DNA of 64,000 nucleotides from Cocos nucifera. Lineage: Eukaryota > Streptophyta > Magnoliopsida > Arecales > Arecaceae. The notes below the pieces were generated by a model that made no database searches, was not told where the DNA came from, and worked only from the letters and a program-made list of their open reading frames with translations. The stretch covers positions 337,189 to 401,188 of the forward strand of contig QRFJ01000086.1 of assembly GCA_006176705.1 (NCBI GenBank). Reading direction: 5' to 3'. The first letter of the stretch is position 1. Every line of letters starts with the position of its first letter. Below, one piece after another: positions 10,073 through 22,243 of this stretch. Made by a program: the position numbers and the translations under genes.

Positions 10073-10122
10073 ACTATTATTATTATTGTTATTAATACCG
10101 TTATTATTATTACTATTCTTAG
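9924..10122. repeat. ATT microsatellite
   Basis: Long run of imperfect ATT/TTA triplets directly abutting the LTR end. Open frames through it are low-complexity artefacts. Confidence 0.95.
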
Positions 10123-12308
10123 TTAGTACCATAAATGGATCAAGTTGGCTCACTATTTTATTCAGTCTTGGTCCAATATTTACCTAAAGATTCGTGATTT
10201 GACTCACTTTCTTTTTGCTTGGAATTTGGCTGACCAATGGTGAAGGAGCATGGTTTAAAGGGTTTAAATATTTTGAGGACTAAGTGCAAAAATATCTATA
10301 AGATATGGAATTAACGGTGTTAGGAGAAAAAAAGTAAAATATTTTGCTCCTCTATAGTTAATTTAATGGATAGATATGTAAGCAATAATTTACTTCTTCT
10401 TCTTCGATGAAAATGGATGTCGCTGTTGGCAAACCCCACAAATTTATTTAGAACAAAGAAATATACAAGAGAGAAAATACAGGCATGAGAGGCAGTAAGG
10501 GAGGAGAAGTGGTAAGAAGAGAGAACAAGGAGAAAGAAGAAGCTACAAAAGAAAGGAAGATTATATAGGAGTTGTTAGTGAAGCTAAAGCTCATCAAGCT
10601 TCTTCTGCAAATTCCAGTTACAAAGACACTCCCAACTATGGAAGCTGTATAAAGCCTTTTGAAAGGTAGCATTGATGGAATGGAAACATCTCAGAAAGAT
10701 CCGAGAGTTTCATTCCCTCCAAAACAAATGGTTGCAAGGAGCTGGTTCCCTACTCTTTCTAACAAAAGCTGTCTATTTGTTCTTTCTCAGTTTAGTCCAA
10801 ACATCCTTTAGAGTTATTGGCCATCCTTTAAGCCTCAACTGGGAACATATGGTGCTCTAAATGCTTCTTGAAAGGAACATCTTACAAACAAATAGTTGGT
10901 CAATAAAGACGAAAGTAGGTCGGATAATATTTGTCGAATTTTTTTGTAGGTTGGATCTGAGCTTAGAGAATATCAAATTTTATATAAATTCAATCCGAAT
11001 CTTAATTAAAAATAGAGTAATTTTTTACGCATCATACGCAACCACACACACCATACATAAGGTCAGTGCTCGAAAAAAAAATTTCTTTCGGACTTGCGCA
11101 AGCCAATGACTGCGCGCTATGCACGTTACGTATTTAAGTATTCAATTAATATTCATATTCATATTAATATTAATAAAAAAATAGATATGAATATAGATAG
11201 ACAACTATCGGTCTATCTTATAATCTTATTTAATTTTATATAATATTTATAAAATTTTTAAAAAAATATAATCATATCAATATACTATTAATTTAATTTA
11301 TCATCTATTATAAAGTTTAGTTATCTGATTTATATTCATATTTATATTTCATATCTGGTTAAAATAAATATGAATATGAATTTTTGCATCCAATTAATAT
11401 GCATGTTGGTATTTATATTCATCAAATAAAATAAATATGAATATGGATATACTAGTATCCAATCCATATTTGATCTGGTTTCAATTCTATTTGTATGAGA
11501 GTATCCAATGGCAAGGACATCATAGGCATGCAACTTATTCCATCATGCTAATTATAAGAAAACTAGAGTTTCTTCGGATTCTCGGCTATTTATAAAGAAA
11601 TAAAAAGATCCAACCGAATGGATGCCATTGGTTATGAGCTTCCATAGAGGTGCATCCGCCCCTCGTGAAGATCAAATGAGACAATGAGAGCAAATAATTA
11701 TAGATTACTAAAATTTTGTTTCAACGGAATTGCATTTTGGTGGTCATTGAAAACTATCAAACAATCCAAATTAAATAAATTTTCAAGAATACTCTGCTCC
11801 GAAACATCCACAAACAATAAACACCCAGACATTTCTAAATCACCGAACCATCCTAAGTTCTGAAATGCGCTAGTCATGACCTTAGTATTTATCGCGACCA
11901 TTGGTTTTTTAGTGGATCACCTAAATCACCACGGGTGTACATGTAGTTGACTAAGCCAAACATGCAATGGAGATTTAAATGGTAATTAAAGAAAATGAAC
12001 GAGAGTAAGTGGAGCACAGCATTTGATCTCATGAGTCAATGACTACTTGTTGCATAGCACGTTAACTTTGAACTGCATCAAGGTTTTTTTCAATCTTTCT
12101 TCGTTAAATCAATATGTTTTGGTGGGAAAAAAAATTATTTTAACATGCATTTGTTGCCTGAAGGAAATAAAAAATTTGAGAATTGATTAAAATGCCGCAA
12201 ACAAGGTTAAGAATGTTACTAATACCTGAAATCAATGAGCAGAAGTGAATGGTGACTGCAAATTTCCAAGTAGTCGTGATCAGACGCAGGCACAGGTGCA
12301 CTTTGAGG

Positions 12309-12600
12309 TTTTTTTTTTTTTTTGGATGAAAACGGAGGTTAGACCATCCAAAATTTTGCTATTAAAAGGTTAAAATATTTACATGTAGGCTCTTTTGTCT
12401 TAGTGCTCATACAAAGGAAGACTAGAGAAAACAACAATATCAAAGAGAGAGAAGAGGATCCCACTTAAAAAAATCTAGTCATATTAAAATAATTTTCATA
12501 AGATAAAATACCTATCTACAAAACTCATGAAGCCCGAAAGGTGCGAAAAAGAAAAGCTGCTATTTTTATAGGTTGTTCCTTAACATTCTAAAAGTGCCAA
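12309..12600 (-). mobile_element. Possible LINE/SINE 3' tail (minus strand)
   Basis: A run of T (12309-12323) is followed by GGATGAAAACGG and ATTTTGCTATTAAAAGG. Similar poly-T plus TTGAT(N)AAA leaders stand at 29518 and 37390, which suggests 3' ends of poly(A)-tailed elements on the minus strand. No coding region supports this. Confidence 0.28.
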
Positions 12601-15419
12601 GAAACATCCACCAACATCTTTTGGCGCTTTGAGATCGTACCTTCGCGCTTTCTTTTTTTTGAATCTGTTGATGGCATTTTGAGATCATGCCTTCGCGCTT
12701 CCTTGCAAGTCTTCTCGTATGCTTGCGAGCAATTTTGCCTCATCTTCTAAGAGAAATCTCGTTGTATCCTTTTTGTTATTTTAGTGAATTAGATTGGATT
12801 TTGGTCCGGTCTTTCTCTCAAGTATATCATTTCACATGGTATAGTTCTCGATGCATGGTATGTAGCCACATATTACATCATATAATTGAATCATCCAACC
12901 AATACCATACCTGACTACCATCTAGATTTCTTTTGTTGACGTTGCAACCTGCGAGTGCTGCAATTGGCAAATTATGAATTTATGATTGTTACGAAGGAAT
13001 AATGTATTTGCTCCAACCACATAAAGTAGTTGTAGCGATGGATATAGTATCTACAAGATGTACACATGCATGTTTAATTCGTCATTCATCTTACTTAAAA
13101 TCAAATAGATCCATGCCCCCACCACCACCGCCCCCACAACCAAATAAATAAACAAATAGTTTTCCTAAATTTTGTTTTGTTTTGTTTTTTTTTTAATGAA
13201 AGTCAAAGGAAAAAGTTTGTAAACAAAAAAAATCTTCTTTTTTCGATTGTAAGAAAATTTAAACAAAGCGAAACCTACCTCAGATTATCTCTTTCATAGC
13301 AAGCACCAAAATTTATCTACATGCTTACATTTTTTTAAATATAAGCAAACAATACGCTATCCCATTTTATTTTCTTTCTTGATCATGTTTTCTTTATTCA
13401 CTTCCTTGGAAACTCGTTCGATTGGTGCATGTTGCGTGGCTGCAGTGAAGCTTTAATATGGCAATCAATAACATGCTTGGCCTTGAAACAACATGATGTT
13501 AGAGAGGTGCAGCATGTACGTACCCAGCATGCATATATGGGATGACTTGTAGAACGTCGATTATTAATCAACCAGCTCTGACATCCTTTTAGAATGCTTG
13601 TGCAAATTTTGAAACAGAAAGGTGCACCATAAAATTTTGGGATAACAAAAAGATCCACGAGAACTATAATTTTTGTGATGGAAAATGGGAGGTTTGGTGA
13701 TCGGAGACAGACCATCCTAACTTTTTTAGATAATGTACAGTTGGGCTTTAGAGTAGTCCGCAATTTGACTAGCAATTGATGACAATATTGAATTTTTAGA
13801 AGTTCTTTAAGATTATAATTTTGAAATTATTCTTCATCTATCATAATAACTTTTCTCCATACCGTCAGCCCCTTATTTTAAGTTGTACGATTATCTTTTC
13901 TAATCCTTACTTTGCTTTTCTTTTATGATAGGAGGTCTACTTCTCCCAAAAGAAAGATTGAATAATTATAAAATGAGTTGAAAGAGAGTTCTTCGAAGCA
14001 AAAATTTTTCATGTTTCTTTGTTAATTTCTAGATTCTTTGGTATGTAATTGAGATAAAATTGTCCCAAGCTCATTTGTGAATATTTAGTGAGAGCTTCTT
14101 TCGCCAATCTTTCTACACTATTTTGATATTATCTGGGGGAAGAGAAGTACAAGGCTTCTAAGTTATTTCTTTATATATGATTGTGGAATATTTGCAAGAT
14201 AAAAACAAATGCTCTACATATAGTTTTGTCACCAGTACAATATAGGGGAGAGCATTACATACATTATATCTTCTATCCATGAGAAATATAATTATCACGA
14301 ACTAAATTCCTGTGAATATATTATCCTAGATTCTAATATATTTATTTATTTGGCAAAGAGATGAGAACACTAAGGCAACTCCTAGTTTACAATGAATAGC
14401 ATAGTATATAGAATGTGCATACAAAGATATTTTTATGTGGGTTATGAATTTAGTATCTCATCCATCTACTATTCATATAAGCATTTGATCAAGTATTAGG
14501 AACCAAGGGTTGGGCGCCCATGAAAGCATGCCCATAACTAGTTCAAATAGGTTCAAGGGGGAGTTATTACATAACAACTTTTTTTTAATATTTCCCTTTT
14601 CCATTGCTGAACTCAATAGACTTGCAAAAGAGTTTATTTTACAATTGCAAACAAATTTCTGCCATGAATTCTTACTTCAATGAGGAGGAAGATGTTGGAG
14701 AACATGGCAAAGAGACCAAGATATGTAATTCTAGCTGAAGAACCTTGGAAATGTGCTTCCGAGAGGTATGCTATTAAATTTTATTCTGGCTCAAAGATTT
14801 GATTTCTGTCAATGGTATCAGAGTCTCTAGATTATCTTTTATGTTTCTTAAGGCTCTAAAAATATTTAATATGCTTTTGAAAATCTTTATTTATATGGTT
14901 TCCCATTGGCTAGCCAATAATGGGCAATGGTGTCCTTGGATGGCAACTTTTCCTATGCTCAATGTTAGAGCTTTCTTTTCATGCGGTAGATAGCTTATTG
15001 GGGTATGATGATTTTTGAAAGATTTAAGCCAATTATAACATGTGATTTGAGTGAAAAATGAATCACAAGTTTTATTATAGTTTTGGAGTTGTGTTTTCCC
15101 GGATTATTTTTCTCTCAAACCAAAATATTATATGATTAATGGCTGCTACATATTTGAAGACCGTTATAAGGTCTTCCCAATATTCATACATGCAATTTGG
15201 GCAAGAAATAAGAAAGATTTGAGGATTGAAAAGTCAATGATCGAATATATATTGTAGGTTGGTGCGATGGGATGATAGAATCATCCATTTCCTAGGTGAT
15301 TTTATGATGGAGAAGGAAAAAAAATTATTTTTTCCATTGCTGTACTCCATTTAGTATGGTGGATTTGGCGCTCTCCCGGTACATATAGCTCAAATTTTAC
15401 AAAAAAACATGTTAACTCT

Positions 15420-15693
15420 TGCTTTGCCAAGCTATTTTTTTTATTATTTTTATTATTTTATTCAACTATTTCTAGATACTCACTTGGTGTCGAGAGATAA
15501 ATTATATATATATATATATATTAATAATAATATTTTATGAAGGAGTATTATAGTGTTGACATGTAAAACTTAAAAAAAAAAAAGAAGAAAATACTACGTG
15601 TTTATATTTTGCTTTGCCAAGCTATTTTTTTCTATTATTTTTGTTATTTTATTTAGCTATACTTAGGTACTCATCTCGAGCCAAGGGATAAAT
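15420..15693. repeat. Local direct repeat, about 80 bp
   Basis: TTGCTTTGCCAAGCTATTTTTT opens both copies, near 15418 and 15610, and both continue through ATTATTTT, TACTCA and GAGATAAA/GGGATAAA. The offset is about 192 bp, with a TA run and an A run between. Confidence 0.75.
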
Positions 15694-15939
15694 TTTTAAA
15701 TATAAAATAAAAATAAAAATGATGGACAAAAAGATATTTATCCAACAAGCAAGTTGTTCAGAACTTTTCATGATGGTGGTGGCATTTGACTTGTAAAATA
15801 AATGGGTAAGTTCTTGCCTTTAATATTTAATTAAAAAAAAAAAAAAAAAAAAAAAGGAAATGCAAGAACCCAAATCATCTTAGGCTTTTATTGCTGTCCA
15901 CCCAACCATCAGGTCGGTGGGCTCAACAAAAAAAAGTAG

Positions 15940-16449
15940 ACAAGTCTAAAACTTCTTCTTGCTTTGCGGTTGCAGAGAAGCTTCATGACGTCGCCGAGGG
16001 AAAGCAAGTAGAAGCCTAGGAGCGAATTCGTGGAAACGCGGCCTTCCTTCCGCCAATTCCACGGCTAGGAAGCACCTCAGCCGATGAGCGGACGAGTCCG
16101 CATGGGGCCCACCGCCACATGGCCACGTCACCGCGTCCCGCTGTGTCGCCTTCGCCAGCCTGATATTCCTTTGCCCGCTGCCGTCCATGCCTGGATACGT
16201 CGAGCGAATCCACCGTCGAAATCCGATCTGACGGTCCTATTGTCGTGGGTCCTTTTCATGGTGGACCCCGGAATCAGGGAATCGTCTTCCGTAGAACTCG
16301 ACGGGAGTGGGCCCGGGTCTTCACGGATCCGTTCAAGAATCCTACACCGTAAAATATGGTAGCCGCAACGCGACGGTTTTATCCCATCGAGCTGATTCCT
16401 CCCTGCTCTTATCACCATCGGAGATATCCTTAGGATTATTTTGAAATTT
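15940..16449. promoter_or_regulatory. GC-rich promoter-like island
   Basis: The composition rises sharply. Words common in plant promoters are present: TGGGGCCCACC near 16104, GGCCACGTCACC near 16119, ATCTGACGGTCC near 16226. It ends just before the target duplication of element 3, beyond which AT-rich DNA resumes at 27661. I recognise no protein in either strand. It could be a promoter or first exon cut off from its gene, or unrelated GC-rich sequence. Confidence 0.35.
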
Positions 16450-16454
16450 GTACC

Positions 16455-17128
16455 TATTGCTCCTGAATCTTCTGACTTGAAGTTGGCCGACGGAATGAAC
16501 TAGCTCGGTCATCAAGAAATATGAGGTCGAGGATGAGCTTTGCTGAAGCTTCATCCATTCATCTACAATAAAGTTTCCATCGGAGTGTTCTCCGATGAAG
16601 ATCCTCCGATGCTCAAGTTAGGAGATTGAAGAACAATGAGGAAAGAAAGCGTCGAATTGAATGACGTATCTGAAGAATCCCGAAGCCCTTTTATTTATAG
16701 GAGAGGAGTTAGAGCCGTATCCATTTCGGACTCTAACGACTTTCCGAGTTTGTTGCCCTGGATTGATTCAAAAAATTTCTTTTCTTTTGGACGATGGGAT
16801 CGTGAAAGAATCTTCTTCTATCCGAGTTTTTCGATTCGTAGAGGATGCAGCTTCAGTAGAGACGGTTGCAGGTCGGTCATTGACGAGCTATGAGCCTCTT
16901 CACGTAGCTCGGCGGTCGACCTGAGTTCGATGAGGACGAGGTATGAAGGCTTACCTCATTTTGCCAGGAGGCGATCTTCAGTAGGTCGGCTAGAATTATA
17001 GGTCCGCCTAAGACGACCTACAGTTAACCATATCAAAATATCGCGTTGCTCCGCTCAGACGATCCATTGGGATAGGTCGGCGGTCGACCCTAAATTGATC
17101 GAGGCCATACCAGCTCCGCTCCACAACA
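16455..17128 (-). repeat. 3' LTR of element 3
   Basis: 674 bp, collinear with 27005-27655: shared TATTGCTCCTG start, AGCTCGG, GAAAGAAAGCGTCGAATTGA, TTTATTTATAGGAGAGGAGT and CCACAACA end. The LTR pair differs at many sites. Confidence 0.9.
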
Positions 17129-17148
17129 GTTTGCCCCCACTTATAAAG
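17129..17148 (-). other. Polypurine tract of element 3
   Basis: The minus strand reads CTTTATAAGTGGGGGCAAAC directly before the 3' LTR start TGTTGTGGAG. Confidence 0.7.
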
Positions 17149-17396
17149 TCGATCTACCTCTGAGCGACTGATGTAAGTATCCTGTCGAAGTCGAGGCCAA
17201 TCTTCAAATTGTGTCCGCTTTGCTGTGTCAGAGGTCGGTAATATGACAAGATTGGGAGAAGCCCATCAACCATGAAATCTAACCGTCTGTTGCTTTGCTC
17301 CAGTTTTACCCATCCCATCCAATGGGTATTTGATACTTGGCGAAGATCTAAAAGGGGTGGATGACACGGTAGTAGATCAGAGTTGTCCATGCCTCT

Positions 17397-17404
17397 TATA
17401 AATA
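17397..17404 (+). promoter_or_regulatory. TATA box for the antisense gene of element 3
   Basis: TATAAATA preceded by GCCTCT, 165 bp upstream of the likely ATG at 17562 and on the same strand as the antisense gene. A box here lets the gene be transcribed independently of the LTR. Confidence 0.55.
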
Positions 17405-17561
17405 GGGTCTATATTACTCTTTTGACTGCTACTGTTGCTTAAAGGGTGGACTCCAATACTTTGCATGAAGAATAGCATGGACTCAGTCGAGCTATTGTCG
17501 ATCCCGCCCTAACTCCCCTTGTTCGGCTTTCTCATTCTTTAGGTCAGTCTCCTTCATACTC

Positions 17562-19554
17562 ATGAGTTAATCTAGTTTGTCCCGATCTTCTTGGAGCTCA
17601 AATAATCCTTCTGGCGAGGACCACGATTTTGGGGTAGTCGGTTCTTTGAGCAAATCCGAGAAACATGAAGTTTCGGACTATGGCCCTTTCAGAATAGATT
17701 CCGTCCTCACCTCGGAGGCCCTGTAAGTCATCAGGATGAGGTATCATGTCTCTGGTGATTTTAGGTTAGAGGCTGTCGGTCCTGGAAAATGTATAGCTCT
17801 TCCTCGGTTCGGACGAGTCGGTATTTATGAGGAATCGCTAAAGGCCGATCTTAGGTTGCCTTTTCATTTTTTTATTGTCGAGCTTCTAAACCTGTATAGA
17901 ATTAGCTTTTGTTGTTTGGCGCTGAACTTCTGACGATTAATTTTAGGCTTCTTCACCCATTGCCTCCTCCTCGGGATCGAGCCTACCTTCCATCTTCTCC
18001 GAGCCTGCTTCACTTTAAAGGAGCATCCGACGGAGGTCGGGTGGTGGTACGCTTCTCCTTGGAGAGGATACCATCTTTTTTGAGGTGCTCCTTCCTCAGT
18101 GTATAACTGGAAGGAATGCTTCTTTTTTGTGTCGGTCGAACAACCATGGGGCTTTAGCACATCATGGGGGCGGCCTCATAGGTCGGCTGTTAGATCTCCA
18201 TCACTATCCGAAGCCGAGGAGGAGGTCTTGAGTCAAATCTTTAGTCTTGCTCCTCTTTCGCTGTCCAGATTCCTTATCGAGGAGAACTTGTTTAAGATCG
18301 GATTGATTTCAACTGACCCGAGGAGTAAGTGTTCTTATGCGATTTTGGTTGGGTCGTCTTTTCTCTCCTTGTCATCGTCATTGACCGAATCTTGTGTTCT
18401 CATGTTCAGCGATGAACCTGTCCGACCTCGAAACTCTTCATCGGATGGCGAAGAAGAGGAAGACTAGCACGGCCGCGGCTCCCAAACGCGCTTGGACGGA
18501 GGCTGTCCTAGCACAGCCCACGGTAGGAGGTTCCTCAAGAGCGGCTAATTCCCCAAGGAAGGAGAAGGCATCGGTGAAGGATGTGATGCCGCTTCGATCC
18601 GCAACTTCAGGAGAGACCATCCCCCGACCTTCCGCATCCTCTTCCAAAAGAAGCTCGAGTGGGCCGAAGATCTTCATTCGGATGTTCGACCGCGGACCCA
18701 ATGTTCCAGGGAGTGTCTCTTCGATGGAAGTTTCCTCGGATACCGAGGATAAAAGAAAGAGCATCGGCGACTACCGTGTTGCTTGTTCCTTGCTGAAGTT
18801 GGTCATTTTACCAGCTGACGTCCAGACCTTCGAGGAGGCCGGGGGTGCCTTCCACATCCAGGACTCCTACGATTCTCTCCTTCGGGTATGTGTTGGCTTT
18901 TTACCGACCTTCATTTCAGCTCTTGCATTTGCTCCTTGGCTCAACTCTCTCTTTTCCTTCTTCTTCTTCTTCTTCTTTTAGCTCGTCCATCATGTGGACC
19001 ATTTTGCCGAGGTTATTAGAGAGGTTTGGCACCTCTCTAAGAAAGCCGAGGAGAAAGCCGCCCATCCCAACCGACGGGCGGATGACGCTCAGTTATCTCG
19101 GCTGAAGGTCGAGGATGAGACCAGTTCCCTCAGGGAGAGGGTGAAGCTGCTGGAGTCCGAGCTAACCAAGGCTGAAGCTCGGGTGTTAGGAGAGAGGAAG
19201 GTCGGGAAGGCACGAGCAGAGGCCGTTAGGATAGAGGCGATTCAGGCCTTCCATGCCTCGAAGGAATTCTGCAACATCAAGATGGATTTTGCATCGCTCT
19301 CTTACCTGCAAGGGGGCATAGATATGAAAGAGAAGATCCGGAGGATCTTCCCCGACCTAAACTTGGACCTCTTAGAGTCGGATGATGAGGAGGCCAAGGG
19401 AGTTGAGGATCAGAAGATTTAGATAGAAGATGTCTTCAGCCCCGTACGTGACGACCTGACTGCCGAGGATACAGTGTTGGTACCACCCCCAACTGTTATC
19501 GCCCTTCCCGACCAAGCGGTGGTCGGTGAATCTGGAGCTCCGGACGGAGCTTAA
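17562..19554 (+). pseudogene. Spliced antisense gene of element 3 (Transposase_28-type protein)
   Basis: Antisense to gag-pol and placed between integrase and the 3' LTR. A single frame can be followed through three exons: 17562-18324, 18410-18885 and 18982-19554. The introns have good sites (GTAAGT...TTCAG; GTATGT...TTTTAG) and frame is kept across both junctions. The first exon carries the 'putative gypsy type transposon' domain (PF04195, Transposase_28): GRVGIYEESLKADLRLPF, GIEPTFHLLRACF, GWWYASP and NWKECFFFV. Exon 2 opens MNLSDLETLHRMAKKRK, a Lys-rich, nuclear-signal-like stretch. Exon 3 is a charged coiled coil (ETSSLRERVKLLESELTKAE). Intact length would be about 603 aa. In-frame stops at 17568, 17724, 17931 (a Trp codon in relatives), 18081 and 19420 make it a pseudogene. 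The domain's biochemical function is unknown to me. Confidence 0.82.
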
Positions 19555-19820
19555 TGTATCATTTCGATCGGGCATATCCGATCTTCCTTTTTCTTTCTTC
19601 TTTTTAGGTCGGCCTTTTTTGTTTGCCCCTAATCTTTGTTGAGGCATTTTTGTATGGGCCGACCATCACTTGTAAACATTGAACTTTAATACAAAGCTTC
19701 TTTTCCTTTTGTTATTAAGTTCGTACGTTCTTCGTCAGATTTTCCATTTTTTCAAGACATACGTTAGCATAGACCTTAGATGGCATGACTGAGAGGTGAC
19801 GAAAGATTCATGTCGGTGTG
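19555..19820. other. Downstream spacer of the antisense gene
   Basis: T-rich stretch with a possible polyadenylation context (CTTTAATACAAAGC near 19685). Nothing else recognised. Confidence 0.4.
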
Positions 19821-20885
19821 TTACGATCCTCGGCCATAGCCGAAGAGTGTGTCTTCATGAACTTTATGAGTTGTTCCATTCCTTGGCCATGGCCGAGGAG
19901 TGTGCATTGGCACGCTCCGATGGAGACGCATTCTGTCCTTCGATCGTGGCCGAGCAGTGCGCGTTGATGAAATCCGATGGAGACGCATTTCGATCCTCGG
20001 CCATGGCCGAGGAGCGTGCATTGGTAAAATTTGGTGGAGACACATTTCGCTCGTCGGCCGTGATTGAGGAGCGCGCGTTGGCAAAATTTGGTGGAGATAC
20101 ATTCTGCTCGTCGGCTGTGGCCGAGGAGCGCGCATTGACGAAATTCGATGGAGACGCGTTCCGCTCGTCGACCATGGTCGAAGAGCGTGCGTTGACGAAA
20201 TTTGGTGGAAACGCGTTCCGCTCATCGATCGTGGCCGAGGAGCGTGCGTTGGCGAAATTCGATGAAGATGCATTTCGCTCGTCGACCGTGCCCGAGGATC
20301 GTGTGTTGGCGAAATTTGGTGGAGACACATTTCGCTCATCAGTCGTGGTCGAGGAGCGCGCGTTGGCGATATTTGGTGGAGATGCATTTCGCTCGTCAGC
20401 CATAGCCGAGAAGCATGCATTAGTGAAATTTGGTGGAAACACGTTCCGCTCATCGATCGTGGTCGAGAAGCGTGCATTGGCGATATTTGATGGAGACGCG
20501 TTCCGCTCATCGGCTGTGGTCGAGGAGCGTGCGTTGATGAAATTTGGTGGAGATGCATTCCGCTCGTCGGCCGTAGTCGAGGAGTGCACGTTGGTGATAT
20601 TTGGTGGAGACGTGATCCACTCGTCGATCGTGATCGAGGAGTATGCGTTGGCAAAATTTTGTGGAGAGGCGATCCGCTCGTCGATCGTGGTTGAGGAGCG
20701 CACGTTGGCGAAATTTGGTGAAGATGCATTCCGCTCATCGACTGTGGTCGAGGAATGTGCGTTGGCAATATTTGGTGGAGACATATTCCATTCGTCGGTC
20801 GTGGCCGAGGATCGTGCATTGGCGGTATTTGGTGGAGATGCATTCCGCTCATTGGCCGTGGTCGAGGAGCGCACATTGGCAAAAA
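19821..20885. repeat. 57-bp minisatellite in element 3, about 18 copies
   Basis: The unit reads roughly GAGGAGCGTGCGTTGGCGAA followed by ATTTGGTGGAGACGCATTCC and GCTCGTCGGCCGTGGTC. The period of 57 bp equals 19 codons, so several frames stay open on both strands. On the plus strand the repeated peptide is like EERALAKFGGD-AFRSSAVV. It lies downstream of integrase, so the long frames are most likely by-products of the period. Confidence 0.93.
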
Positions 20886-20978
20886 TAAAACCTACGATAA
20901 GTTATCATTCATTATCAAATAAAAATTCAAGATGGAGATTACATGCTAAAGATAATATCTCCAAAGATTGTCGGCATT

Positions 20979-22243
20979 TCAGATCCTCAGAATCGGGGTT
21001 CCATCTAGTCGACAGAGATGATAAGTTTCTGGCTGGACTACTTCAGCCACGCGATAAGGTCCTTCCCAGTTCGGTGATAATTTTGACCGCTCGGATGGAC
21101 GAGAAATCTCATCTCGACGAAAAACTAATTGTCCTACCAAAAAAGATTTGCTCTTCATCCGAGAATTGTAGTATCGGGCAATCTTCTGTTGATAGTTGGC
21201 CATCCGAACTCAAACTCATTTTCAGATTTCTTCCAGCAGATCTAGATTTGCTCTCATGCCGAAGGAATTGCTATCTTCATTGAACTCCTCTATCCAAAGC
21301 GTGGGTAAACCTATTTCTACGGGTATCACAGCCTCCGTACCGAAGGCCAACATGAAAGGTATCTCTCTAGTTGGTATACGCTGCATCGTACGATATGTCC
21401 AAAGAACATTGTGCAACTCTTCGACCCACGATCCTTTTGCCTGGCTTATGCGAGCTTTCAATCCTTGCAATAACGTCCCGTTCGTCACCTCGGCCTCGCC
21501 ATTAGTCTGTGGATGACCTACCGATGTCAATCTATGAGAAATTCCATAGTCATTACAGAACCCTATAAACCTTGGGTTATTGAATTATCATCTATTATCG
21601 GTTATGATGGTGCGGGATAAACTATATCGACATATAATAGACTTCTAGACAAAGCTCCAAACTTTAGTTCGGTAATCATAGCCACTGCCTTCGCTTCCAT
21701 CCACTTAGTAAAATAGTCGATCACGATAATTAGGAACTTCTTTTGTGCCACAGTGATAGGAAATGGTTCGAGGATATCCATTCTCCATTGGGCAAAGGGC
21801 CAAGGGCTCGCGATCGGGGCCAATGGTGTCGAAGGTTGGCGCTGAATATTTGAGGTCCTTTGGCATTGGTCACACTTGCTCACCAGATCGGCCGTATCTC
21901 TTTGCATGGTTGGCCAAAAATATTTCTGCCATAATATTTTATGGGATAGAGCTTTGCCCTCCAAGTGATTACCACAGATTCCTTCGTGGACTTCTTGTAG
22001 GGCATAATCGGCTTTCGAAGGATGGAGGCATCTGAGCAGAGGTAGGGTGAAAGACCTTTTATATAATTTTTCTTCATAAACGACGTATTGTAGAGCGAGG
22101 TGTCTCAATCTTTTCACCTCATCTTGATCTATAGGCAAAATTCCATCTCGCAAATAATGGAGAATAAGATCTATCCAGCTCGGTTCCGAATCAACTTGCA
22201 TCATCGGAACCTCCTCAATACTCGACTTCTCCAAGACTTCCAT
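20979..22243 (-). pseudogene. pol: Integrase of element 3, broken
   Basis: Integrase joins the cDNA to host DNA. Domains are readable in order on the minus strand. The zinc-binding HHCC region is at 21830-22040 (HEGICGNHLEGK ... CDQCQRT). The catalytic core follows, with WRMDILEPFP (first Asp) and VIDYFTKWMEAK. A frame break occurs near 21530-21602. The core end is HPQTNGEAEVTNGTL with its Glu, and FGTEAVIPVEIGLP follows. The C-terminal GPY-type module is WEGPYRVAEV (20979-21203). At least two frameshifts split the product. The 57-bp array begins about 100 bp after its end. Confidence 0.88.

Larger units (their letters stand above)
10123..15939. other. Gene-free AT-rich intergenic DNA
   Basis: I see no protein family, RNA gene or clear transposon ends. 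The stretch 11110-11540 is very AT-rich, with many ATGAATAT words in both directions. 12624-12710 holds a short direct repeat (GAGATC-TCGCGCTT, about 49 bp apart). 15505-15522 is a TA run and 15836-15856 an A run. Short open frames here have no recognisable content. Confidence 0.6.

Noticed and set aside
9849..10153. Leu/Ile- or Asn-rich small proteins
   Set aside because: Translations of the ATT microsatellite.
16081..16106. Hammerhead-ribozyme-like CGATGAG followed by the GCGGAC-GA-GTCCGC stem
   Set aside because: The first core element reads CCGATGAG and no GAAA follows the stem, so two of the required core parts are missing. Likely chance.
19821..20882. Minus-strand frames of over 330 codons with Ser/Asn/Pro repeats
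   Set aside because: Opposite-strand reading of the 57-bp array; several registers are equally open, which argues against coding.
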